A stretch of 64,000 bases of DNA from NCBI RefSeq assembly GCF_001053185.1, contig NZ_CSTD01000003.1:62001-126000 (forward strand), in the 5' to 3' direction. Positions 9,718 to 16,304 of this stretch are shown in pieces; position 1 is the first letter of the stretch, and every line of letters starts with the position of its first letter. Made by a program: the position numbers and the translations under genes. The stretch comes from Mycobacterium bohemicum DSM 44277 (GTDB lineage: Bacteria; Actinomycetota; Actinomycetes; Mycobacteriales; Mycobacteriaceae). A model generated the notes under the pieces. It was not told the DNA's origin, made no database searches, and worked only from the letters and a program-made list of their open reading frames with translations.

Positions 9718-10110
9718 ATGGGTTTATACGTGTCCAATGGACACAGCACCCGTGTCCATCATCGGCGCTCACCATCAAAGCCTAACCCCGCGCACGTACC
9801 ACCAGTCCTCAACCGTGGAACGCAACCCCGCAGGAAACCACTCGGTAAGTGGCTCAGTGTCCAGCGGCGCACTTGGCAAGCGCTCAGCGAGGAGCGGCGG
9901 CGGCGACTCCAGCAGCTGCCAGGCTGGACTCTAGACGCCCGTGGCCGATGGCGGGAGGAAGGCTTCAATCACCTTCAGCGGTATGTGGAGGCAAACGGGA
10001 ACGCGAGGTTCCTCAGAGCGGCGTGGTCGACGGGTTCGTTCAACCTCGGCTTGTAGGTGGCTAAGGATGACCAAGTCGGAGAACCGCACAAATTAGCGCG
10101 GTTACCGTGA
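9718..10110 (+). pseudogene. Decayed helicase-associated (HA) domain gene
   Basis: The frame from 9718 contains the HA-repeat pattern LGKWLSVQRRTW, then RRRRLQQLPGWTL, then FNHLQRYVEANGNAR, as in actinobacterial helicase-associated-domain proteins. The next repeat is broken. After GNAR the sequence continues as VPQSGVVDGF one frame over, a GTTC tandem duplication near 10030-10040 brings it back to FNLGL, and the expected Trp codon (TGG) is a TAG stop at 10054. The text VAKDDQVGEPHKLARL follows the stop. No helicase motor is present. It is a fragment of a phage- or plasmid-type protein in an advanced state of decay. Confidence 0.65.
9730..9744. promoter_or_regulatory. Perfect 15-bp palindrome, operator-like
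   Basis: GTGTCCAATGGACAC is a perfect inverted repeat around a central A. A further GTGTCCAT half-site begins at 9752. It lies about 105 bp before the amidohydrolase start and within the decayed gene that follows. No regulator gene is adjacent. Confidence 0.35.
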
Positions 10111-10269
10111 ACGGTAGCGCCTGGGTGCAATATGTAATTTGGAGTAATATTCCGGGCTCAAGGTCTGTTCTCTACCGTTGCCAGGCCGAGGCCTTGAGCG
10201 GCCCGGCGCCGCACGAGTGTCAATCCGTTGTGCTGACGCCGTCGAATCGGCTGGGTTGTAAGCGTGGTC
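10111..10269. other. Spacer without recognisable gene
   Basis: AT-richer than the surroundings at 10125-10155. It includes a short inverted repeat, TACCG-TGAA-CGGTA (10098-10111), at its left edge. I see no start codon with a ribosome binding site and no protein-like reading on either strand; probably debris of the accessory stretch. Confidence 0.4.
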
Positions 10270-10920
10270 CTAGTTCGGCCAGCTGCTGTTGAGAATGATC
10301 CCGACGAAGTCGTCACGGACGAACGATTCGTCGAAGTGTTGCAGCACATCGGCATTGACTGTCCCGAATGTGCTGCGGGGTCGATGCTTCATGCCATCGG
10401 TGAACGCCCGCAGGATCTGATTCTTGAAATCGGGCCGAGGATGTGCAGCCGTGACCGCCCGAAATGCTGCTGCGGATAGATCGTCACGGCCTATGCCCAA
10501 CACGTCAATCTCGACACCCGCTGTGACAAGAGCTATTTCGGGTTCCAGGAACTCGGGCACGCCCGGCGTCGTATGCAGCGCAATGGAAAGCCATACGGTA
10601 CGCGCGGCGGCTTCATCAACGCCGCGCTCCAGCAGGAATTTCCGCGCCGCGTCGGCGCCGTCGACCTCGAACCGACGCATCGACGTCCGGTAGCTTTCGG
10701 TGAGACCAATGTCGTGAAACATCGCGCCGGCATAAAGCAATTCGGGGTCTGCCCGCAGACCACGCCGCTGCCCTTGTAGGGCACCGAAGAAGAACACTCG
10801 GCGGGAGTGGTTGAACAACAGCTCGTCTTCGGTGTCGCGGATGTACTCGGTGATGTCACGCACGAGCGGGGTGTCGGGGACGGCGATGCCAGCGACCTGT
10901 TGGGCGGATGCGGCGGTCAT
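10270..10920 (-). CDS. HD-domain hydrolase (cyanamide-hydratase-like)
   Basis: A 216-residue HD-domain metal-dependent hydrolase. Metal ligands are visible in LLFNHSRRVFFFGALQG (first His, near 40), GAMFHDIGLT (the HD pair, near 70) and SIALHTTPG (near 115). The LFNHSRRV-FFGA pattern is that of the cyanamide-hydratase-like HD subgroup, which hydrates nitriles or cyanamide; this assignment is tentative. The ATG at 10920 is preceded by AAAGGATC on the minus strand. It stands alone in the accessory stretch, with a GlxA-type gene fragment upstream. It is absent from the M. tuberculosis order. Confidence 0.8.
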   Translation of the reverse strand: MTAASAQQVAGIAVPDTPLVRDITEYIRDTEDELLFNHSRRVFFFGALQGQRRGLRADPELLYAGAMFHDIGLTESYRTSMRRFEVDGADAARKFLLERGVDEAAARTVWLSIALHTTPGVPEFLEPEIALVTAGVEIDVLGIGRDDLSAAAFRAVTAAHPRPDFKNQILRAFTDGMKHRPRSTFGTVNADVLQHFDESFVRDDFVGIILNSSWPN

Positions 10921-11038
10921 GGTGGATCCTTTCGTTTTGCCTACGGTCAATGCAACACCGTCGGTCAATTGCTGGGTGTCTGCTATGCCATCTTTCCCAC
11001 AGAAATGCCATGATCACGGCACGCCCGCCGCCGGCGCG

Positions 11039-11176
11039 ATGCGCCGCGTTGTCGTGATCCTCGTGTTCGAAGGCGTGAAGTTGTTGGACGCGGCCGGACC
11101 GGCGGAGGCGTTCTCGGAGGCCACCGAACTGAACACCACCCCCGGCTCTCTTTGTCGAACCTTGTTGTGCCCTTAG
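11039..11176 (+). pseudogene. N-terminal fragment of a GlxA/DJ-1-type AraC regulator
   Basis: MRRVVVILVFEGVKLLDAAG followed by PAEAFSEATELN is the start of the DJ-1/PfpI domain found at the front of GlxA-family AraC regulators. The match stops after about 35 residues and the frame ends at 11176. The rest of the amidase-like domain and the whole HTH region (about 280 residues) are missing. It is divergent from the HD hydrolase, the usual arrangement for such a regulator and its target, so the hydrolase may have lost its regulator. Confidence 0.6.
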
Positions 11177-11295
11177 ATATTCGGCGCTGTTCAGCGTTGT
11201 TTCAGAAGACGTCGAACTTGATGAGCCAATACCGCAGCGCACGGCGCTCTTCCGTCGGCGGAAACGCTACATGCGCAGCCGCTGGCGTAGGTGCT
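11177..11295. other. Spacer with possible minus-strand remnant
   Basis: On the minus strand the sequence from about 11280 to 11207 reads AAAHVAFPPTEERRA then LRYWLIKFDVF and a TGA stop, which looks protein-like, but it has no start or domain that I recognise. It may be the tail of another deleted gene. Confidence 0.25.
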
Positions 11296-11547
11296 TCATC
11301 GCGGCCGGTTAGTCGGCGCCGGCAGTCCCGGCAGTGATGCAGCGAGGCCTTCGCGGAGCCCTCGGTCTATTGCCTGCCGAGCCGGGCCTTCGGTCGGTGC
11401 CGGTTGGCAGTCACAATGCAGGCCACTGAACGGGCTGGTGTCCGTCGTGTTTGCATCGGCGATCGCCGGTGCTGCTCCCATAACCCACGAGCCGAGAACG
11501 ATAGCTCCGCTGATTAGCGTTTTGGTGATCAGATTCGTGATTGACAT
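11296..11547 (-). CDS. Small exported protein (83 residues)
   Basis: MSITNLITKTLISGAIVLGS followed by WVMGAAPAIADA is a Sec signal peptide with an AxA-type cleavage site (after about residue 32). The mature part is about 50 residues with the motif PFSGLHCDCQP, which recurs in a family of tiny mycobacterial exported proteins, and then a helical segment QAIDRGLREGLAASLPGL. The ATG at 11547 has AGGAGAG upstream. Function unknown. It is downstream of nothing on its strand and likely has its own promoter. Confidence 0.7.
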   Translation of the reverse strand: MSITNLITKTLISGAIVLGSWVMGAAPAIADANTTDTSPFSGLHCDCQPAPTEGPARQAIDRGLREGLAASLPGLPAPTNRPR

Positions 11548-11690
11548 TATGACTCTCCTTTTATTTCCTGGTGAATCTTCTGAGAAGGGTTGAGCACTGC
11601 CCATCTGGGCAAAGGCGACCCACACTGTGATTCATGCTTGTGATGGTTTGCCGTCCCGCGCACGGCCTGGCACAGCCAGCGTGTGTCAGA

Positions 11691-11709
11691 GGTGTTGTCG
11701 TGCAACACC
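11691..11709 (-). terminator. Hairpin after dps
   Basis: GGTGTTG-TCGTG-CAACACC is a perfect 7-bp stem 35 bp beyond the dps stop. No T-tract follows, so its role as terminator is tentative. Confidence 0.4.
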
Positions 11710-11744
11710 CACCCCGAGTAGAGCGGGCCGAGGTTGCCACCGTC

Positions 11745-12245
11745 TCAGGCTTTAGCGCTTTCCGACTTCACCATCCACGCCTGCTTCTCCAAATCGGCAA
11801 TGATCGAGTGGAGTAGATCGGCGGTCGACGGGTCGGCGGCGTCGACGTCATCGTGGACCGCCCGCACAGTGTCCACTGTGGCGTAGAGCAGCGTAGTGAT
11901 CGCATCGACGACTTCGATGGTGCTAAGCAGACCCGGTGCGATGGTAGGGACGGACGTGGTCGCTGCCACCGTGTCGGAGCGTCCATCGGGAATCGCGTCA
12001 AGGGCCCGCATGCGTTCAGCGATCGTGTCTGCGGCTTCGCGCGCGATGTCGACGATTTCGTCGAGCTGTAGGTGCAGGTCTCGGAAGTTGGTCCCCACCA
12101 GGTTCCAGTGCGCTTGCTTGCCCTGCAGGTGCAATTCGATCAAGTCAACGAGTACTTTCTGCAGGCTCCGCGCCAAGCGGTCCGATGCTCGGAAAGTCTG
12201 CACCTCGTCGGCGTCACGACGGTGGTTCGGCAGCAAGGTTGTCAT
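11745..12245 (-). CDS. dps: Dps-family DNA-protecting ferritin
   Basis: A 166-residue Dps protein, which stores iron with peroxide at an inter-subunit ferroxidase site and can coat DNA under stress. The site residues appear in GKQAHWNLVGTNFRDLHLQL and DEIVDIAREAADTIAERM (His, Asp and Glu of the family pattern). The ATG at 12245 has AAGGAAG 7 nt upstream. It is divergent from a MarR regulator, with three operator-like repeats in the 162-bp gap. It is one of at least two iron-linked loci in the window. Not present in this place in M. tuberculosis. Confidence 0.9.
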   Translation of the reverse strand: MTTLLPNHRRDADEVQTFRASDRLARSLQKVLVDLIELHLQGKQAHWNLVGTNFRDLHLQLDEIVDIAREAADTIAERMRALDAIPDGRSDTVAATTSVPTIAPGLLSTIEVVDAITTLLYATVDTVRAVHDDVDAADPSTADLLHSIIADLEKQAWMVKSESAKA

Positions 12246-12300
12246 GGCTGCTTCCTTTCGGTGATGTAACCCGGTGCGCGTCTCGCGCGTCCCGGGATTA

Positions 12301-12318
12301 GTTGCTTGCGTGAGCAAG
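12301..12318. promoter_or_regulatory. MarR operator-like repeat 1
   Basis: GTTGCTTGCGTGAGCAAG contains the palindrome CTTGC-GTGA-GCAAG. It overlaps the predicted dps promoter; TATAAA on the minus strand lies just before it. Confidence 0.6.
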
Positions 12319-12325
12319 TTTATAG

Positions 12326-12345
12326 TTGCTTGCGCGCTCAAGCAA
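12326..12345. promoter_or_regulatory. MarR operator-like repeat 2
   Basis: TTGCTTGCGCGCTCAAGCAA: arms TTGCTTG and CAAGCAA are perfectly inverted around a 6-bp centre. Its centre is 24 bp from that of repeat 1, so dimers would sit about two turns apart. Confidence 0.65.
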
Positions 12346-12370
12346 TGTGAAAGAAGACACAAACCGTATA

Positions 12371-12386
12371 GTTGCTCGCGCGAACA
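12371..12386. promoter_or_regulatory. MarR operator-like repeat 3
   Basis: GTTGCTCGCGCGAACA shares the GTTGCT-CGCG core with repeats 1 and 2 and has outer arms GTT/AAC. It directly follows a TATAGT box (12367-12372) that could be the -10 of marR, so occupancy would block marR transcription. Confidence 0.55.
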
Positions 12387-12407
12387 TGCACTGCGTATCT
12401 TTGGCTC

Positions 12408-12968
12408 ATGGCGGCTAGCAAGGCGGGGAAGAAGCCGTCGTCCACGATGGCGGACGGGGGCACCCCGATTAACGTGGGCGAGTTCAAGGTGATTCGCGCG
12501 CTTCACCCTGCGTTTGTGGCCATGATGAGGCGGATCGATACCGACCTGCAACGCGAGCATCACATGTCGCACGCGGAATATATCGCGCTGATGTTCTTAT
12601 CCGAGGCGCCCAACCGCACCTTGGGGCTAAGCGAATTGGCGCGCCGCTGCCAGCAATCGTTGAGCGCGATCAGTCGCACAGTCGGTCGGATGGAGGCTCA
12701 AGGTTTGGTCCGGCGCGAGCAGTCAGACCAAGACGCGCGGGCTTACAACGCCACCCTCACCGATGCCGGGCTCACCCGGCTGCAGCAAGCCACTCCCGGC
12801 CACGTCGCCAGCCTGCGCCGCCATCTATTCGACCACCTCGACGGCGTTGACCTCGACGCGCTTGCTGATGCATTCGAACGCATCGCGGTCGCTGCCAGCG
12901 GCGACGCTCATGTGGTGCCCGGTCGCCCATCCTCAGACACGCCGATAGGGAAGCTCATCAGCAATTGA
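12408..12968 (+). CDS. MarR-family transcriptional regulator
   Basis: About 186 residues of winged-helix MarR regulator. The recognition region is LGLSELARRCQQSLSAISRT with wing RMEAQGLVRREQSDQDARAY, the usual (D/R)RAY-type pattern that contacts DNA. I took the ATG at 12408; an in-frame start 36 nt upstream lies inside operator repeat 3 and is less likely. It is divergent from dps and likely represses both genes through the shared repeats, perhaps sensing an oxidant or phenolic compound. The ligand cannot be read from the sequence. Confidence 0.88.
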   Translation: MAASKAGKKPSSTMADGGTPINVGEFKVIRALHPAFVAMMRRIDTDLQREHHMSHAEYIALMFLSEAPNRTLGLSELARRCQQSLSAISRTVGRMEAQGLVRREQSDQDARAYNATLTDAGLTRLQQATPGHVASLRRHLFDHLDGVDLDALADAFERIAVAASGDAHVVPGRPSSDTPIGKLISN

Positions 12969-13201
12969 GGACACCAGCAAGTTGCGCGAATAATCGTCAC
13001 GACGCAGCTTCATCTGGGAAACGCTTGCTGGGTTTGGGTGCAATGGACGCCATGACCAGGGACGATACCGCGGTTCCCGTGTCCAGTGATGCGTCCAGTT
13101 CTCCTGCACCGCTGGTCAGACGGCATCGAAGTACTCCTAAACGATCTACGACCGCGCCGGTGGCCATGCCAGGCCCCCGCGCCCCCCGTAGTGTCGGATT
13201 T

Positions 13202-13714
13202 ATGCCCAACCCCGACGACAGCGTCCGGGAACTGCTCCGGGACGCCTTCACCCGCTTGATCGAACACGTCGACGACCTCACCGACGGGCTGACCGAGGAG
13301 GTGTCCCGCTACCGGCCGACCCCGGACGCCAACAGCATCGCGTGGTTGCTGTGGCACAGCGCGCGGGTGCAGGACATCCAGCTCGCCGACGTGGCCGGCG
13401 TCGAACAGGTGTGGTCCCGCGACGGGTGGGTCGACCGGTTCGGCCTGGACCTGCCGCGCAACGACACCGGCTACGGGCACGGGCCCGGCGAGGTCGCCAA
13501 GGTGTACGCGCCCGCCGAACTGCTCTCCGGCTACTACCACGCCGTGCACAAGCTCACCCTCGAGTACGTCGCCGGGGTCACCGCCGACGAGCTGGCCCGC
13601 GTCGTCGACACCAACTGGGACCCGCCGGTGACAGCGAGCGCGCGGCTGGTCAGCATCATCGACGACTGCGCCCAGCACCTCGGGCAGGCCGCTTACCTGC
13701 GGGGGATTCAGTAG
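13202..13714 (+). CDS. DinB/DUF664-family thiol transferase (Rv0443, mycothiol S-transferase)
   Basis: A 170-residue four-helix-bundle protein of the DinB/YfiT-like superfamily. Three histidines that would bind the metal are in LLWHSARVQD (near 50), YYHAVHKL (near 115) and DDCAQHLGQAAYLRG (near 160). The M. tuberculosis homologue Rv0443 belongs to the group described as mycothiol S-transferases, which join mycothiol to electrophiles. The ATG at 13202 follows a TAGTGT box by about 8 nt, suggesting a leaderless message. It keeps its M. tuberculosis place after the PPE10 region. Note that mshA, needed to make mycothiol, is broken in this window. Confidence 0.85.
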   Translation: MPNPDDSVRELLRDAFTRLIEHVDDLTDGLTEEVSRYRPTPDANSIAWLLWHSARVQDIQLADVAGVEQVWSRDGWVDRFGLDLPRNDTGYGHGPGEVAKVYAPAELLSGYYHAVHKLTLEYVAGVTADELARVVDTNWDPPVTASARLVSIIDDCAQHLGQAAYLRGIQ

Positions 13715-13725
13715 AGTCGGCGCCC

Positions 13726-14574
13726 GTGCGATTCGCGCTCACGGTGCTGCTGTGGCTGGCCACCACGGTCGCCGTGGCGGTGGCGGTCCCGGGGGTGTGG
13801 ATCCAGCTGCACGTCGTCGACGCCGACGGCTACGTCGCGCTGGCCCGCTCGGCGGCCGGCGACCCGGCCGTGCAATCCGCGATGGCTTCGGAGCTCACCA
13901 CCCGGGCGATGGCGCTCATCGCCGCGCGCGGCGGAGGCCGCTACGCGGTCGACGGAGCCCAGGTGCACGAGGCGGCCGCCGCGTTCACCGCCGGCCCGGA
14001 GTTCCCGCCGCTGTTCGCCCGGGTCAACCAGGCGGCGCATGGCTGGCTGTTCGACCCCCCGGGGCGCGACGGCGGGCAGTGGGCCGTCGACGTGGCCCCG
14101 ATGCTGCGGAACGGCGCCATCGCGGCCCTGCTCAGCCGCCACAACGTCACGGTGCCCGCCACGCTCACGGTCCCGATCACCGAGTCGATGCCCCGGTCGT
14201 TGCGGCAGGGGCAGCTGAGCCGGCTCACGACGTGGGGACCCGGGGCGGCCTTCGGTGCGGCGGCCCTGGGCATCTGTTGTGCCGTGCTGACGCTGGCCGC
14301 CGCGCGCCGCCGCGGGAAAGCGCTGAGCGCGCTGGGCATCTCGGCGCTGCTCGTCGGCGCGCTCGGATACGGCGGGATCGAGATGGGCCGCCAGCACCTC
14401 AACGAGGCGCTGAACCGCACCACCGGCCCCGTCCGGGACATCGCCGACGCGCTGGTCGTCCGCGCCGAATCCGGGCTGCACCAGTGGCTTAACCTGACGC
14501 TGCTCGCCGGGGCCGCCCTGGCCGGGCTCGGCGTCCTCGTCGCGATAACGGGCGCGCTGCTGAAGAAGGGCTAG
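13726..14574 (+). CDS. Integral membrane protein, function unknown
   Basis: A 282-residue protein with a transmembrane helix at the N-terminus (about residues 4-25), a long extracytoplasmic region rich in predicted helices, and three hydrophobic segments after residue 165 (GAAFGAAALGICCAVLTLAA, then ALSALGISALLVGALGY, then LTLLAGAALAGLGVLVAI). The GTG start at 13726 lies 11 bp after the DinB-type gene, so the two are probably one operon. I do not recognise the family. It converges on dipZ with a 51-bp GC-rich gap. Confidence 0.75.
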   Translation: MRFALTVLLWLATTVAVAVAVPGVWIQLHVVDADGYVALARSAAGDPAVQSAMASELTTRAMALIAARGGGRYAVDGAQVHEAAAAFTAGPEFPPLFARVNQAAHGWLFDPPGRDGGQWAVDVAPMLRNGAIAALLSRHNVTVPATLTVPITESMPRSLRQGQLSRLTTWGPGAAFGAAALGICCAVLTLAAARRRGKALSALGISALLVGALGYGGIEMGRQHLNEALNRTTGPVRDIADALVVRAESGLHQWLNLTLLAGAALAGLGVLVAITGALLKKG

Positions 14575-14625
14575 CCGAATGGCGGCGACCCGCCGCGCCC
14601 GGCTTCGCCGCGCTTGCGATCGCCG

Positions 14626-16299
14626 CTAGCCGAACGTGAACGAGAACACCTGCAAACCCGGAGTCACCTGCAGGTCGAGTTGATCGCTGCCCGCGGCGGG
14701 GTCGGCGACGATCTGGTGCAGGGTGGGCGGACCGCCGATCGGCAGCGTGGTGGTCCGCCCACCGCGGGTCACCGTGACGGTCCCGGTGCCGCCGACGAGG
14801 ACGTAGACGTCCTTGGCCGTGTAGTTGAGCCGGAGGCCGGCGTCGGCGCCGTCGGCGGTGGCCCCCTGGTCGTCCAGCGTCCAGTGGCCGCGCAACGCGA
14901 ATCTGTCCCCGGCCAGGGTAGGCGGGTAGCTGAAGGTGGTTGCGCCCGAACGGTATTCGCCGCCACCACCGTAGTAGCTGGCCTTGCCGGCGCCCAGGTA
15001 CATCTCGGGGCTGAGCCGGGTGTGTGGCGTGGTGTCGGGCGACTGCGCCGCTGCGGGCAGCCGGGCATCGGGCGCCCGCGCGGCCAGCAATTGGCGGATC
15101 AGCCCCTCGGTGCCGTCGTAGTCGCCCTCGCCGAACTTGGTGTGCCGGACCGTCCCGTTGGCGTCGATGAGGTATTCGGCCGGCCAGTAAAGGTTTTGGT
15201 AGCTGTTCCACGTCGCGTAGTCGTTGTCGAGCGCGATCGGATACGTGATGTGCAGCGCGGCGGCACCGCTGGCGACGTTGCCCGGGACGCGCTCGAACGC
15301 GTATTCCGGGGTATGCACGCCGATCACGACGAAGCCGTGATCGCGGTAACGGTTGTACCACTCGACGACGTGCGGGATCGCACGCTGGCAGTTGATGCAC
15401 GAATACGCCCAGAAGTCGATCAGCACCACCTTGCCCCGCAGGGATGCCAGGTCGATCGGCGCGCCGCCAGGGGTGTTGAGCCACTGGGTAATTCCGGTGA
15501 TGGCGGGGGCGGGGCCGCACTGCTGTAGCTGGTCGGCGCCGTCGGTGCAGTCGGCCAGCTGACCCTTGGGCCCGGGGCTGAGCTGCTGACGGAGCTTGTT
15601 GGCGCCGATCCGCGCCTGCATGGCGCTGGTGTAGTCGGGAACCGCGCGCTGCAGCACCGCCGGCAGGTTGAACACCAGCGCCACGGCCAGCACGATCATC
15701 GCCACCCCGCCGGCGATTTGGATCGCGCGTTGCCGGCGGCGGAACGCCGCGACGCGCTCGGTGATGCGCCGCCCGGCCAGCGCGAAGGCCAGCAGGGGGA
15801 TGGCGGTGCCGACCGCGAACGTCGCGGTCAGGACGAGGATCGGCACACCGATCGACGCGGTCCCGCCCGCGACCACGATGGCGGCCAATACGGGTCCCGC
15901 GCACGGCACGTACAGCGCGCCCAGGGTCAGGCCGAGACCGAAACCGCTTCTGCCGGAATCGGTCTCACGCATCGGGATGCGGGCGAAGGGTCGTTCGATC
16001 AGGTGCTGCAGCGGCGGGAAGATCAACCCCAGCCCGATCAGCGTGAGCACCACCAGCGCCGCCCACCGGATCGCGTCCTGCGGCAGGTGCAGCGCCGACA
16101 GCAGGGCGGAGCCGCCCAGCGTCACCAGGCTGAAGCTGCACACCAGGCCGGCGATCACCAGGTAGGGGCGGGCGGCGGAAGTGGTGTCCCGGTCGCTGCC
16201 CAGACCGGAGACGAAGATGACCGGGAGCACCGGCAGGATGCACGGCGAGATCCCGGTGATCAGGCCCCCGAGGAAGCCGATCAGGGCGATGGTCTGCAT
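14626..16299 (-). CDS. dipZ: DipZ: CcdA-type electron transporter fused to thioredoxin and carbohydrate-binding-like domains
   Basis: A 557-residue membrane protein that carries electrons from cytosolic thioredoxin to extracytoplasmic partners. Residues 1-230 are the CcdA/DsbD core with about six helices and the redox pair Cys20 (GISPCILP) and Cys133 (YVPCAGP). Residues 270-410 are a TlpA-like thioredoxin domain with CINC at 301-304. The remainder resembles the carbohydrate-binding-like module of M. tuberculosis DipZ (Rv2874). It starts 5 bp after the mmpL stop, as the last gene of the mmpS-mmpL-dipZ operon. In M. tuberculosis dipZ lies far away, between mpt83 and mpt70; here it fills the sigK/rskA place. 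Confidence 0.93.
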   Translation of the reverse strand: MQTIALIGFLGGLITGISPCILPVLPVIFVSGLGSDRDTTSAARPYLVIAGLVCSFSLVTLGGSALLSALHLPQDAIRWAALVVLTLIGLGLIFPPLQHLIERPFARIPMRETDSGRSGFGLGLTLGALYVPCAGPVLAAIVVAGGTASIGVPILVLTATFAVGTAIPLLAFALAGRRITERVAAFRRRQRAIQIAGGVAMIVLAVALVFNLPAVLQRAVPDYTSAMQARIGANKLRQQLSPGPKGQLADCTDGADQLQQCGPAPAITGITQWLNTPGGAPIDLASLRGKVVLIDFWAYSCINCQRAIPHVVEWYNRYRDHGFVVIGVHTPEYAFERVPGNVASGAAALHITYPIALDNDYATWNSYQNLYWPAEYLIDANGTVRHTKFGEGDYDGTEGLIRQLLAARAPDARLPAAAQSPDTTPHTRLSPEMYLGAGKASYYGGGGEYRSGATTFSYPPTLAGDRFALRGHWTLDDQGATADGADAGLRLNYTAKDVYVLVGGTGTVTVTRGGRTTTLPIGGPPTLHQIVADPAAGSDQLDLQVTPGLQVFSFTFG

Positions 16300-16304
16300 C
16301 CGGG

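Noticed and set aside
14575..14625. Terminator between the membrane gene and dipZ
   Set aside because: GC-rich and self-complementary in patches (GGCGGCGACCCGCCG), but no stable stem with T-tract could be drawn with confidence.
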